DNA of 54,134 bases. It comes from an actinobacterium SCGC AAA278-O22. Its GTDB lineage: Bacteria; Actinomycetota; Actinomycetes; Nanopelagicales; Nanopelagicaceae. Made by a program: the position numbers and the translations under genes. Every line of letters begins with the position of its first letter. The first letter of the stretch is position 1. The stretch covers positions 1 to 54,134 of the forward strand of contig AQUA01000009.1 of assembly GCA_000372185.1 (NCBI GenBank), written 5' to 3'. The notes beneath the pieces are model-generated. The model did not search any database and was not told the DNA's origin. It saw only the letters and a program-made list of their open reading frames with translations. Shown piece after piece: positions 9,645 to 19,299 of this stretch.

Positions 9645-11062
9645 GATTTAGTTCTATCTCGAAGAGTTCGATAGGACTCCACTACATGTGGAGTCGGTTC
9701 GGAATGCGAAGAAATGACTTCTCCAAGATTCCATTGTGGCGGAGTTGCGCCGCCAAGGAGCGCCCATGCCGCTTGGCGTGCTGCACCATCTGCAACGTAT
9801 TCACCTGGTTGCGGCACGAGTACCTCACGGCCAAAAAGAGATGACGCAATCGATGCAATTGCTGGGTTCTTTGCCGCACCACCAATAAGTAATACGCGTT
9901 TGACGGATACTCCCAATTGTTCGAGCGCATCAACGGCATCAACAAGACCACACAACATTCCTTCAATCATCGCTCGAGCAATATCTGCAGGATTTGAATT
10001 ATTGAGATTCATACCCGCAAATACACCTGTTGCATCTGGACGATTAGGGGTGCGTTCTCCTTCAAAATATGGAAGAAGGGAAAGTCCATGTGCACCAGGA
10101 GCCGCAGTAAGAGCGAGAGCTCCTACTTCATCATGAGTTTTACCTAGGATTCGTGTTGCTGCATCCAAGATGCGGGCAGCATTGAGAGTGCAGACGAGTG
10201 GTAAGAAGCGACCCGTTGCATCAGCAAATCCTGCTACTGCACCACTTGGATCATGTGTTGGTGTATCCGAAACTGCGAAAGCTGTTCCACTTGTGCCGAG
10301 CGAGACCACAACATCACCTGGTTGGGCCTGAACACCTAGCGCTGCGCCTGCGTTATCGCCTGCGCCTGCAGCGATGGGAATTCCTGAAAGTGTTTCTCCG
10401 CCAAATGCAGATGGAGCAACGATGCGAGGTGTGATGATGCTGCGATCTGTGCGAAGGGCAGATTTCAATAAATCTTCGCGGTACGTCGAAGTAACAGAAT
10501 CGAAGTAACCAGTACCAGATGCATCAGAACGGTCGGTGAAAAGTTTTGTAAAATCTTTTCCACCTTGAAGGTGCCACGATAGCCAATCATGGGGGAGTGC
10601 AACGGCTGCAACTTTTTCAGCGTTTGCCTTTTCGTGATCTGCAAGCCAACGCAGTTTTGTTGCAGTAAAAGATGCGACAAGAACTGATCCAACTTTCTTT
10701 GCTGTTTCTGCATCACCGCCCATCTCGGTATTAAGATCACGCGCAGCTTGTGCAGAACGAGTGTCATTCCATAAGAGTGCAGGCCGAATCACATCACCAT
10801 TGCTGTCGAGTGTGACCATTCCATGTTGTTGGCCACCAATTGAAATTGCGGAGACACCATCGAGACCACCAGCATCATTACACGCTGATGTAAGCGCTGC
10901 TTCCCAATGCGCAGGATCTACTTCTGTGCCATCAGGGTGAGAGGCGCGACCTTGCCGCACTAACTCACCAGTATCTGCCTTGCGAATGACTACTTTTACC
11001 GATTGGGTCGACGAATCCACGCCAGCAACTAACGGTCCTGCGGAGTGGTGCGAATTTGCCAT
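9638..11062 (-). CDS. xylB: Xylulokinase (FGGY family)
   Basis: Phosphorylates D-xylulose to xylulose-5-phosphate, feeding the pentose phosphate pathway. The 474-aa FGGY kinase has the N-terminal phosphate loop [14 protein letters not shown], the substrate segment [11 protein letters not shown] characteristic of XylB (glycerol kinases differ here), and the C-terminal ATP-site [14 protein letters not shown]. No xylA or sugar transporter is adjacent, so the source of xylulose is not shown. It is first in a minus-strand unit with the photolyase and the esterase. Confidence 0.92.
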   Translation of the reverse strand: MANSHHSAGPLVAGVDSSTQSVKVVIRKADTGELVRQGRASHPDGTEVDPAHWEAALTSACNDAGGLDGVSAISIGGQQHGMVTLDSNGDVIRPALLWNDTRSAQAARDLNTEMGGDAETAKKVGSVLVASFTATKLRWLADHEKANAEKVAAVALPHDWLSWHLQGGKDFTKLFTDRSDASGTGYFDSVTSTYREDLLKSALRTDRSIITPRIVAPSAFGGETLSGIPIAAGAGDNAGAALGVQAQPGDVVVSLGTSGTAFAVSDTPTHDPSGAVAGFADATGRFLPLVCTLNAARILDAATRILGKTHDEVGALALTAAPGAHGLSLLPYFEGERTPNRPDATGVFAGMNLNNSNPADIARAMIEGMLCGLVDAVDALEQLGVSVKRVLLIGGAAKNPAIASIASSLFGREVLVPQPGEYVADGAARQAAWALLGGATPPQWNLGEVISSHSEPTPHVVESYRTLRDRTKSW

Positions 11063-11149
11063 GGCGAAAGGCTAGACTGTGCCAGTCAGAGTTGACCACA
11101 GTGCGGCTTATTTATTTAGCCAAATCTCACTTTATTTTGGAGCGTTGCA

Positions 11150-12175
11150 ATGCGTATTGGAATTCTTACTGGTGGCGGAGACTGCCCAGGACTTAACGGT
11201 GTTATTCGCGGAGTAGTCACAAAGGGAATTAAAGAGTACGGATATGAATTCGTCGGTTTCCGTGATGGTTGGAAGGGACCCCTTGAAGCGCTCACCATGC
11301 CTCTGGACCTTGCAACTGTAAAGCCAATCCTTGCAAAGGGTGGAACTATCCTCGGTTCATCACGCACCAATCCATTTAAGATTGAAAATGGCGTAGAGCG
11401 CATCAAGCAGAACCTTGCAGATCAAGGAATTGATGTACTTATTGCTATCGGTGGCGAAGATACCCTCGGCGTTGCAACGAAACTTGATGCGCTAGGAGTA
11501 AAGGTTGTCGGTGTTCCAAAGACAATCGATAACGATCTTAACAATACAGATTTCACATTTGGATTCGATACATCAGTCAACATTGCGATGGAGGCAATCG
11601 ATCGCCTTCACACAACCGCTGAATCTCATCACCGCCCCCTAATTGTTGAAGTCATGGGACGCCATGCAGGGTGGATCGCACTTCACTCAGGTATCGCAGG
11701 AGATGCTGCATGCATCCTGATTCCAGAAGTTAAGTTCTCAGTAGATAAAGTTTGTGAATTTGTTAAGTCACGCTTTAAAACGGGCACAGCTCCCATCATC
11801 GTGATCGCCGAAGGTGCAATTCCTCAAGATGGAGACATGATCACCAAAGATCAGCCACTTGATGCATTTGGCCACGTACGGCTTTCAGGTATCGGCGATT
11901 GGCTTGCAGCTGAAATTGAGACAAAGACTGGTTATCAGACCCGTTGCACAGTGCTTGGCCATATTCAGCGTGGTGGAACACCATCTGCATTTGACCGCGT
12001 CCTCAGTTCCCGATTTGGTCTTGAAGCAATCACCGCAGTTCACGAAGGTGATTTCGGCAAGATGATGGCGCTTCACGGAACAAAGATTGCGCGTGTTCCA
12101 TTGGCATCTGCAACAGATGTTCTGAAGACAGTTCCAATCGAGCGCTATGAGGAGATCACTTCCTTCTTCGGATAA
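11150..12175 (+). CDS. 6-phosphofructokinase with PPi-type active site
   Basis: Interconverts fructose-6-phosphate and fructose-1,6-bisphosphate. The 341-aa protein is a group A phosphofructokinase: TGGGDCPGLN (7-16), GGEDT (101-105), PKTIDND (123-129), MGRHAGW. Residues D104 and K124 are the pair associated with pyrophosphate-dependent enzymes such as that of Amycolatopsis methanolica; ATP-dependent actinobacterial forms have Gly at 104. So pyrophosphate is the likely phosphoryl donor and the step is likely reversible. Upstream, a TTGACC at 11092 and TATTTA at 11113 form a weak promoter candidate. It is divergent from xylB. Confidence 0.93.
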   Translation: MRIGILTGGGDCPGLNGVIRGVVTKGIKEYGYEFVGFRDGWKGPLEALTMPLDLATVKPILAKGGTILGSSRTNPFKIENGVERIKQNLADQGIDVLIAIGGEDTLGVATKLDALGVKVVGVPKTIDNDLNNTDFTFGFDTSVNIAMEAIDRLHTTAESHHRPLIVEVMGRHAGWIALHSGIAGDAACILIPEVKFSVDKVCEFVKSRFKTGTAPIIVIAEGAIPQDGDMITKDQPLDAFGHVRLSGIGDWLAAEIETKTGYQTRCTVLGHIQRGGTPSAFDRVLSSRFGLEAITAVHEGDFGKMMALHGTKIARVPLASATDVLKTVPIERYEEITSFFG

Positions 12176-12211
12176 TCTCCCTGCGAGATTGCCCATGAAC
12201 TCCGTACCCTT

Positions 12212-13588
12212 ATGCCTATGACCAATACAAGTCTGACTGGAACAGCCGCGCAGCTCGATAAGCTCTTCGATGCTTCGCTCGTTGCCGCCCAGCAACCTAA
12301 TTGGCCAGGCGGCCCCGATGGCGAACAGATGAAGAAAGCTGTTGCAGATCTTTGTGCACTTCCTCCGCTTGTCTTTGCAGGAGAGTGCGATGACCTCAAG
12401 GCGAAGATTGCAGAAGCAGCTGCTGGTCGCGCATTCTGGTTACAAGGCGGAGATTGCGCTGAAACTTTTACGGCAGCAACTGCAGATTCAATTCGTAACC
12501 GCATCAAGACAATTTTGCAGATGGCTGCTGTTTTGCAGTACTACTCAAGCTTGCCTGTAGTCAAGGTTGGCCGAATGGCCGGGCAATTTGCAAAGCCGCG
12601 CTCTAACGATCTTGAAACACGTGGAGATGTCACTCTTCCTGCCTACCGCGGAGATGCTGTCAACGATATTGAGTTCACAGCTGAAGCGCGTACTCCGGAT
12701 CCAAACCGACTTGTTCGCGTGTACAACACCTCTGCTGCAACTCTGAATTTAGTCCGTGCATTTACACGAGGAGGTTTCGCAGATCTTCGTCAGGTGCACG
12801 AATGGAATAAGGGCTTTATTCGCGATTCACAATTTGGTGAAAAGTACGAGCAGATGGCGAATGAAATCGGGCGAGCCCTCTCATTTATGCAATCAGCGGG
12901 TGTAGATCCTGAACAATTTAAGGCGGTTGATTTCTACGCAAGTCACGAAGCGCTCATCATTGAATATGAAAAGGCACTCACTCGTATCGATTCGCGCACT
13001 CAACTTCCCTACGATGTTTCAGGACACTTCATCTGGATCGGCGAACGTACGCGCCAACTCGATGGAGCACACGTTGATTTTGCATCAAAGGTGCGCAATC
13101 CGATCGGTATCAAATTAGGGCCTAAGTCCACTGTTGACGATGCACTGGCATTGATTGCCAAACTCAATCCAGATAACGAACCCGGCCGCATCACTTTTAT
13201 TACTCGCATGGGCGCGGGCACTATCCGACAAGCACTTCCGACGCTTGTTGAAGGAGTTACCAAGAGCGGAGCCAACGTTCTATGGGTCTGCGATCCCATG
13301 CACGGCAATACCTTTGAATCTAAAAATGGATATAAGACCCGCAATTTTGAAGATGTCCTTGATGAAGTGCGTGGCTTCTTTGAAGTCCATAAGAAGCTCG
13401 GAACACATCCAGGTGGAATCCATATTGAGCTCACCGGTGACGATGTCACTGAGTGCCTTGGTGGAGGCAATCAAGTTTCAGAGAAAGACCTCGAGTCACG
13501 TTATGAGACCGCCTGCGATCCACGTCTGAATCACTCACAATCGCTGGAACTTTCATTCTTGGTTGCTGAAATGTTGCGCGACCGCTAA
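12212..13588 (+). CDS. aroF: 3-deoxy-7-phosphoheptulonate synthase, class II
   Basis: First enzyme of the shikimate pathway, joining PEP and erythrose-4-phosphate. The 458-aa protein is the plant/actinobacterial class II type. Recognisable segments are QGGDCAETF, the PEP-site RMAGQFAKPRS, DPMHGNT and the metal-site HIELTGDDVTECLGGG. Two in-frame ATGs lie at the N terminus (codons 1 and 3). In Mycobacterium the homologue (aroG) sits near pknL, idsA2 and a metF-like gene; equivalents of all three occur within 11 kb here. Confidence 0.96.
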   Translation: MPMTNTSLTGTAAQLDKLFDASLVAAQQPNWPGGPDGEQMKKAVADLCALPPLVFAGECDDLKAKIAEAAAGRAFWLQGGDCAETFTAATADSIRNRIKTILQMAAVLQYYSSLPVVKVGRMAGQFAKPRSNDLETRGDVTLPAYRGDAVNDIEFTAEARTPDPNRLVRVYNTSAATLNLVRAFTRGGFADLRQVHEWNKGFIRDSQFGEKYEQMANEIGRALSFMQSAGVDPEQFKAVDFYASHEALIIEYEKALTRIDSRTQLPYDVSGHFIWIGERTRQLDGAHVDFASKVRNPIGIKLGPKSTVDDALALIAKLNPDNEPGRITFITRMGAGTIRQALPTLVEGVTKSGANVLWVCDPMHGNTFESKNGYKTRNFEDVLDEVRGFFEVHKKLGTHPGGIHIELTGDDVTECLGGGNQVSEKDLESRYETACDPRLNHSQSLELSFLVAEMLRDR

Positions 13589-13598
13589 CTTAGCGAAC

Positions 13599-14093
13599 GT
13601 GACCTTGCTTCTTAGCACTCTTGCAACACCAATTGGAAATCTCAATCTGATCGCTGATGAGCACATTTTGCTTGGAGCAAATCTCTCTACTCTCAAAGCT
13701 TTGAAAGAGAGTTTGAGTTACGAAGATGCGAAGCGAGATATCAAGAGCGTTGCAAAGATTCCAGTGATTTCAGAACTTATCAACGATTACTTTGATGGTG
13801 ATATCTCAGCACTGAATGCAATTCAAGTCAGGCAACCAGGTGCACCGTTTTCACAAGCTGCCTGGAAGGCGATGAAAAAGGTAAGGCCGGGGGCAGTGAT
13901 TTCATATAGTGATTTAGCAGAACGCGCCGGAAGTCCTGCGGCGGTGCGAGCTGCAGGAAGTGCCTGTGCAAAGAATGCAATAGTTCTTGTTGTTCCATGT
14001 CATCGCATCGTTAAGACAAGTGGAGCACTAGGAAATTATGCCTACGGCCTCAATAAGAAAGAGTGGTTACTTCGCCACGAGGGCGCGTTGTAA
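13599..14093 (+). CDS. ogt: Methylated-DNA--protein-cysteine methyltransferase
   Basis: Suicidal repair protein that transfers alkyl groups from O6-alkylguanine to its own cysteine. The C-terminal domain has RAAGSACAKN, the active-site PCHRI, and the LGNYAYGLNKKEWLL tail. The frame is open upstream into the DAHP synthase gene; I chose GTG at 13599 (164 aa) because the family begins at about this point (LATPIGNLNL) and it avoids the overlap. The 3' end overlaps the convergent threonine aldolase gene by 27 bp. Confidence 0.92.
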   Translation: MTLLLSTLATPIGNLNLIADEHILLGANLSTLKALKESLSYEDAKRDIKSVAKIPVISELINDYFDGDISALNAIQVRQPGAPFSQAAWKAMKKVRPGAVISYSDLAERAGSPAAVRAAGSACAKNAIVLVVPCHRIVKTSGALGNYAYGLNKKEWLLRHEGAL

Positions 14094-15116
14094 TATCTTT
14101 TTTAAGATTTCAATAGCTTCAGCACATTGCACATCATCAAAATCCAGATGGGTAACAATGCGCGCATAATGAGGGCCGAGTGCACTTATCCAGAGCCCGG
14201 CTTCTTTACATTGCGAAGTTAAATCTGCAGCAGAGATACCAATATGCGACAGATCAAGACCAACGATATTGGTCTCTACCTTTGTTGGATCTACGAGAGT
14301 TGAATCAACTGAGGCAAGAGCCACTGCAATCTGCTGTGCCCGAGCGTGGTCCTCGGCAAGGCGCGCGATGTTGTTATCAAGAGCAAAATGAGCAGCTGCT
14401 GCGATGATTCCCACTTGGCGCATTCCAGCTCCATAACGCTTACGCCAGATTCGCGCTTCTGCGACGCGATCCTTCGTTGAGAGCATCAAAGAGCCAATAG
14501 GTGCCCCTAGCCCTTTAGAAAGACAGACACTTATCGTGTCAAAGTGTTTTCCGTATTCAGCACATGAGACTCCGGATGCAACATGTGCGTTCCAGATTCG
14601 AGCACCATCGAGATGCATCGCTATACCACGAGCATGTGCAGCTGATGAAAGTTTGGCAATCTCGTTAATCGGTTGCACAGTTCCGCCGCCAAAGTTGTGA
14701 GTATTTTCAACTGCAATTGCCTTTGTTGACACTAAATAAGGCCCAGCATTCTCATGAGCAATCGCGAGTGGGTCTTCAGCTTTCAAGAGACCGTCAGTGG
14801 AAGGCCAAGTGCGTGTAGTAATTCCGCTAAATGCTGCAGCTGCACCCAGTTCAGCGCGCACAATGTGAGAGCGAGTCTCAACGATGATTTCTTCACCTGG
14901 TTTTACTAATGTGCGGATTGCCAGTTGATTGGCAAGTGAGCCAGTGGGCGAAAACAAAGCTGCTTCATGGCCGAACATGGCTGCGACTCGTTCTTCCAGT
15001 GAATTTACAGTGGGGTCATCTCCGTAAACGTCGTCGCCTACTTCTGCTGCTGCCATGGCAGCACGCATCGCAGCACTTGGTTTCGTTACGGTATCGGAGC
15101 GAAGATCGATAGCCAT
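14067..15116 (-). CDS. ltaE: Low-specificity L-threonine aldolase
   Basis: PLP enzyme cleaving threonine/allo-threonine to glycine and acetaldehyde. The 349-aa protein begins IDLRSDTVTKPS, has DDVYGDDPTVN, and the PLP-lysine segment SVCLSKGLGAPIGS, all diagnostic of the LtaE/GLY1 family. It follows the DMT transporter gene by 3 bp on the same strand, so a nfo-DMT-ltaE transcription unit is likely. It could supply glycine and one-carbon units. Confidence 0.94.
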   Translation of the reverse strand: MAIDLRSDTVTKPSAAMRAAMAAAEVGDDVYGDDPTVNSLEERVAAMFGHEAALFSPTGSLANQLAIRTLVKPGEEIIVETRSHIVRAELGAAAAFSGITTRTWPSTDGLLKAEDPLAIAHENAGPYLVSTKAIAVENTHNFGGGTVQPINEIAKLSSAAHARGIAMHLDGARIWNAHVASGVSCAEYGKHFDTISVCLSKGLGAPIGSLMLSTKDRVAEARIWRKRYGAGMRQVGIIAAAAHFALDNNIARLAEDHARAQQIAVALASVDSTLVDPTKVETNIVGLDLSHIGISAADLTSQCKEAGLWISALGPHYARIVTHLDFDDVQCAEAIEILKKILQRALVAK

Positions 15117-15119
15117 TGA

Positions 15120-15980
15120 TTAATTCTCCTTGAGTACGATGATGAGCATTGAGGTCAGCACCATTACTCCGCCAAGGGTAGCTTGTAGTGTCAATCGCTC
15201 ACCACCAAAGATCACCGCGAAGATGGCTGCAAAGACAACTTCCATCGTGAGAATGACTGCCACCTTTGTTGTAGTCATGTGTGCTTGAGACCAGGTTTGA
15301 ATCACGAATGCGATTGCGGTACAGACAACCGCTGTAAAAGCGACAACTGCCCATACTCCCGAATCGGGAGGCGCAGAATAACCATCGGGAATTGAGGCAA
15401 GCCCTGCGAGCAGTGCACACATAGCAAGTTGCACAATTGTCATCGCATACACATCTCTGCCGTTCGACCATTTGCCCAAGGCAATGATGTGTGCTGCGAA
15501 GAAGAAGGCACTTGCGAGAACAAGCATCTCTCCGACCCCAACTGAAAATCCATGGATAGAGAGCAGACCAAGTCCAATTGTTGCCAGAAAGACGCAACCC
15601 CAAATGAGTCGAGTAAGTCGTTCTTTAAGAAAGAAGTAGGCAAGAAGTGGAGTAAATACAATGTACAGCCCAGTAACGAATCCAGTGATTGCAGCACCTG
15701 TCCGTGCCAACCCAAGAGTTTGGAAGATATAACCCAGCCCGAGAAATATTCCAGCAGAGCTTGCTCGCAGCAAAAGATCACGATCAAATTTCTTAATGAT
15801 GTGGGGCTTGAGCGTAATCATCACCAAAACTGCAAATAAGAATCGAGTAAAGAGAAAGTTATTGACGCTCTGTCTTTGGATTGCATCCTTCATAACTACA
15901 AAGGCCATACCCCACGCTGCAGACACCGAGAGAAGTGCCCAGGGAGCCAGACGCATCTTGAGTGCGTGCGATGAACTCAT
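15120..15980 (-). CDS. EamA/DMT-family transporter
   Basis: Inner-membrane transporter of 286 aa with about ten hydrophobic segments in two EamA repeats. Typical segments are SAAWGMAFVVMKDAI at the N terminus and GFVTGLYIVFTPLLAYFFL in the middle. The substrate is unknown. The start overlaps the nfo stop by 4 bp (ATGA), which suggests translational coupling. It is distinct from the DMT gene at 3870-4745. Confidence 0.9.
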   Translation of the reverse strand: MSSSHALKMRLAPWALLSVSAAWGMAFVVMKDAIQRQSVNNFLFTRFLFAVLVMITLKPHIIKKFDRDLLLRASSAGIFLGLGYIFQTLGLARTGAAITGFVTGLYIVFTPLLAYFFLKERLTRLIWGCVFLATIGLGLLSIHGFSVGVGEMLVLASAFFFAAHIIALGKWSNGRDVYAMTIVQLAMCALLAGLASIPDGYSAPPDSGVWAVVAFTAVVCTAIAFVIQTWSQAHMTTTKVAVILTMEVVFAAIFAVIFGGERLTLQATLGGVMVLTSMLIIVLKEN

Positions 15981-16840
15981 CCACGCAACTTCTTTAAGAG
16001 CGCGATTTCCTCACCGTGTTCAGGTTCCATGCCAGGAGTTTCAAGAATGAGTGGAGCATTCGCCACTGCTGGGTGCTTGAGTAGTTCAGCAAAGGGATCA
16101 ACACCGATAAAACCTTTGCCAATGTTTTGGTGGCGATCTTTGAGAGCGCCACACACATCCATCGAGTCATTGGCATGGATAAGTTGGATACGTTCGACCC
16201 CGGCGACCTGCACAAGTAGGTCAAGCGTCTCTTTCATGCCACCCTTCTTCGCAATGTCATGTCCTGCTGCAAAGACGTGGCAAGTGTCGAGACAGATACC
16301 AACTTTTGGGTGGTACTCGAGGGCTTTCAGGTAATTCTCTAAATCTTCTAGACGCTTGACGAGCGATTGACCTTGTCCGGCAGTTGGTTCAAGTAGAAGA
16401 TAGGGAGCATCGTCATCGAGAGCTTCAAGAATCGGCATTACGCCTTTCTTAATCTGCTTCCACGCCTTTTCGACATTATCTTCTTTCACAGCTGACCCTG
16501 TATGCACAACAACACCCAGTGCGCCAATTTCTTGTCCGCGTTTGAGAGAGAAAGCAGTAGCAGCCAATGAATTTTTATACGTTTCTTCAGTAGGTGAACC
16601 TAAGTTGATGAGAAATGGTGCATGGACATAGGTTTCAATATCAAGTGATTCAGCTTTTTCGCGAAAGAGTGCATCTGCTTCATGATTTGTTTCAGGCATC
16701 GCCCAACCACGTGGATTTGAGGTAAAAACTTGAATCGCCTCGGCGCCAGTCAATTCCGCATAGGCGATTGAACGCTTCGCCATTCCTCCGGATGTTGGAG
16801 TATGCGCACCGATACGTGGCTTCTGAGGAGCTTTGGACAT
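15977..16840 (-). CDS. nfo: Endonuclease IV
   Basis: Zinc-dependent AP endonuclease of base-excision repair. The 287-aa TIM-barrel protein shows the expected metal-ligand segments in order: GAHTPTSGG, VVHTGS, LEPTAGQG, CLDTCHVFAAGHD, HANDSMD, DRHQNIGKG and LETPGME. Length is normal. It sits directly downstream (5 bp) of the PASTA kinase gene on the same strand. Together with Ogt and the photolyase it adds to a repair theme in this half of the window. Confidence 0.96.
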   Translation of the reverse strand: MSKAPQKPRIGAHTPTSGGMAKRSIAYAELTGAEAIQVFTSNPRGWAMPETNHEADALFREKAESLDIETYVHAPFLINLGSPTEETYKNSLAATAFSLKRGQEIGALGVVVHTGSAVKEDNVEKAWKQIKKGVMPILEALDDDAPYLLLEPTAGQGQSLVKRLEDLENYLKALEYHPKVGICLDTCHVFAAGHDIAKKGGMKETLDLLVQVAGVERIQLIHANDSMDVCGALKDRHQNIGKGFIGVDPFAELLKHPAVANAPLILETPGMEPEHGEEIALLKKLRG

Positions 16841-16844
16841 CTGC

Positions 16845-18752
16845 TTACCCTACTGTGATGGTCACAGTACTGCCACGTTTTACCTTGGTTCCGACCTTCG
16901 GTGAAACGCTTGTCACCTTCTTGATGGATTTCTTTCCAATTTTCTTCACAACCACCTTGAGGTCAAGATCCTTGAGCGCCTGTACTGCCTTTGCTTCTTC
17001 GATGGAGTAAAGGTTTGGAATAAAGGCAAATTGTGATCCCTTAGAGATAACCAGAAAAATCTTTGAACCCTTATCGGCAGTTCCTCCGCCTGCAGGTTTC
17101 TGCGAAATAACTTCACCGGCTAGCTGAGTTTCGCTATATCCATATGTTGAAGTCACTACAAAACCTGCATCTTGCAATTCATTGAGAGCTTGATCAGAAC
17201 TCTTTCCAACATAAGAGGTAAGTGCGACTTGTTCAACGCCTTTTGATACACGGATGACTACGAGCGCATTGCGCTTTACCTTTTCTCCTGAAGCCGGATT
17301 TGAGTCAATCACATAACCTTTAGGAACTGTTGTGCTGAACTCTTCGACAAGTGGCTGAATACTGAGAGGCAATCTCTTCAACAGATTAGTTGCCGCCTCA
17401 GGTGTGAGTCCTGCCAGCGCTGGAATGGTAAATCTCTCTGGTCCCTTTGAGACGATGAGTTTGACGGTGCCACCTTGATCGACACGTCCACCACCTTCGG
17501 GAATCGATTGAATGACATGGCCTTCAGGAATTTCTTCACTAAATTGCTTTTCAGCGACGATCGATGTGAGCCCGAGCGGATCCAGTGCGGCACTGACTTC
17601 AGCTTGTGTAGCACCTACAGTTGAAGGCACAACTACCCGTGAACCAGGACCAATAAGAACATACCAACCAACGATGCCAACTGCGACCGCCAAAGCAACT
17701 GCAATCTTTCGATTGCGACGTACTCTCTTGCTCGCTTTCTTTCGCTTCCTCACCTCTTCCGTTGTTTCGCGAGGAGATGAGGTGGAAGGAGCAGGAATCG
17801 CTGCGGTGAGTTCCTTTACTTTGCTACGCAGCGATTTACGGGAAGGTTTTGGTCTCATTGGCTCGATTGGAATATCGAGCTCTAAGCTGAGTTGATTCTC
17901 TTGAGGATTCAATGAATGGCTAATACGAGAGAGTTCCTCGTAGAAAACGGTGGCATCACGTGGACGCTCATCAGGATTTGCACTCGTTGCACGATATATA
18001 AGGTCATCGAGTTGTTCAGGGACTGAAGAAATTATTGAACTAATTTTCGGCACACGATTGTTGACATGCATGTAAGCAATTTGAATCGGTGCATCGCCTT
18101 CAAATGGTTTTTTACCGGTAAACATTTCAAAGGCGGTAATTCCGATGGAGTAGATATCACTGCGAGCATCGGCAACTCCACGTTGAACTTGTTCGGGGGA
18201 GAGGTAAGAGACGCTTCCTAGAATGACGCTCGATTCAGCAGTCAGCGTCCCACCGATAAGCGGACCTTTGGCAAGGCCGAAATCTGCAATCTTGATGCGA
18301 CCCTCTTTAGAGATCAAGATGTTCTCAGGTTTGATATCACGATGGACTATTCCAATTTTATGGGCAGCAGAGAGTGCGCTCAGCACAGGAAGGAGGAATT
18401 TAATTCCATCTGCGATGGGAAGTTTCGTCTGCTCATTGAGATATTCGCGAAGCGTGTGGCCTTCGATCATCTCCATAACTAAAAAAATCGCTGGAGTACC
18501 GTTCTGATTCCACCCCTGATCCTGAACTGCAACGATATTGGGATGCGAAAGCGCAGCAGCTGCTTTAGCTTCACGTATGAAACGTTCGACAAACTGTTCA
18601 TCTTGCGCCAAGTGTGAATGCATAATTTTGACTGCAACTTTGCGATCGAGGCGAGTATCTAGCGCTTCATAGATACTGGCCATTCCGCCGGTGGCTAACT
18701 GGCGGATGAGTTGATATCGCCCATCGATAAGCTCGCCGGTCAGGTCAGACAT
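16845..18752 (-). CDS. PASTA-domain Ser/Thr protein kinase (PknB/PknL-like)
   Basis: Membrane Hanks-type kinase that in relatives senses muropeptides or lipid II and controls growth and division. Residues 13-275 form the kinase: glycine loop QLATGGMAS, K42 in AVKIM, HRD at 137-139, DFG at 157-159. A basic juxtamembrane segment (about 335-349) precedes one membrane helix (350-367). Four extracellular PASTA repeats fill 374-635. Chromosomal position near crtE/idsA, class II DAHP synthase and metF resembles mycobacterial pknL, although PknL itself has no PASTA repeats as I recall, so domain structure is nearer PknB. No cognate phosphatase gene is adjacent. Confidence 0.95.
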   Translation of the reverse strand: MSDLTGELIDGRYQLIRQLATGGMASIYEALDTRLDRKVAVKIMHSHLAQDEQFVERFIREAKAAAALSHPNIVAVQDQGWNQNGTPAIFLVMEMIEGHTLREYLNEQTKLPIADGIKFLLPVLSALSAAHKIGIVHRDIKPENILISKEGRIKIADFGLAKGPLIGGTLTAESSVILGSVSYLSPEQVQRGVADARSDIYSIGITAFEMFTGKKPFEGDAPIQIAYMHVNNRVPKISSIISSVPEQLDDLIYRATSANPDERPRDATVFYEELSRISHSLNPQENQLSLELDIPIEPMRPKPSRKSLRSKVKELTAAIPAPSTSSPRETTEEVRKRKKASKRVRRNRKIAVALAVAVGIVGWYVLIGPGSRVVVPSTVGATQAEVSAALDPLGLTSIVAEKQFSEEIPEGHVIQSIPEGGGRVDQGGTVKLIVSKGPERFTIPALAGLTPEAATNLLKRLPLSIQPLVEEFSTTVPKGYVIDSNPASGEKVKRNALVVIRVSKGVEQVALTSYVGKSSDQALNELQDAGFVVTSTYGYSETQLAGEVISQKPAGGGTADKGSKIFLVISKGSQFAFIPNLYSIEEAKAVQALKDLDLKVVVKKIGKKSIKKVTSVSPKVGTKVKRGSTVTITVG

Positions 18753-18762
18753 ATCCCGAATT

Positions 18763-19299
18763 CTAGGTAGTCAGTACGAAATCAGCCGCGTTCTGCGTGC
18801 CTTCCTTGCGAAAGTGTTGCTCCTGTGTGGCAAGCCACTCTTTCATGTGGCTCTCAATCTCTTTACCATCGCGCGCTAAAACCCGCGCCAATCCTTCACT
18901 TTCATCGATATCAATCCAAATGAGCGCGGAGAGATATTCGCGAATTGCTAACTGCCCAGAGCCAACACCTTCGAAGATGATGAGTTCAGATTGTGCCAAC
19001 TCTGTGGCAGGTAAAAAAGAACCACTATTCCAGTCATAGGTTGAGAGTGAGATTTTTCGCACGTTTTTATGAGAGTGCGCAATGTGTAGAAGCGTCTCTG
19101 TCAGTTGAGTGGAAAGTGCGTTATCCCAACCATCATAAAGATCATCCATATGGATTTCTGTGACGACGTAGTGCTGTGCGAGTGCGAGCTTTATGTCGTG
19201 AGCAAGTGTCGTCTTTCCTGCACCTGCTGGCCCATCGATTGCAATGATGGGTTGCGCAACATCCTTACAAAGATCTAAGAGCGCGGCGATGAGTTCCAT
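18763..19299 (-). CDS. P-loop kinase-like ATP-binding protein, uridine-kinase type
   Basis: Small cytoplasmic P-loop protein (178 aa from the chosen ATG). Walker A GPAGAGKT is at 23-30, followed by HMDDLYDGW, YDWNSGSF, a EGVGSG Walker-B region, and a conserved C terminus with ARDG and WLATQEQHF. It resembles uridine kinase-like proteins common in actinobacteria whose substrate is not established. The frame extends upstream, but the ATG at 19299 reduces overlap with the transporter gene to 35 bp. Its place behind a TPP-riboswitch-controlled transporter raises a role in phosphorylating thiamine or a precursor; this is a guess. Confidence 0.8.
   Translation of the reverse strand: MELIAALLDLCKDVAQPIIAIDGPAGAGKTTLAHDIKLALAQHYVVTEIHMDDLYDGWDNALSTQLTETLLHIAHSHKNVRKISLSTYDWNSGSFLPATELAQSELIIFEGVGSGQLAIREYLSALIWIDIDESEGLARVLARDGKEIESHMKEWLATQEQHFRKEGTQNAADFVLTT

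Noticed and set aside
18763-19299. Assigning the P-loop protein as thiamine kinase
   Set aside because: It lacks any thiamine-specific signature I recognise; context alone is not enough, so it stays as a kinase of unknown substrate.
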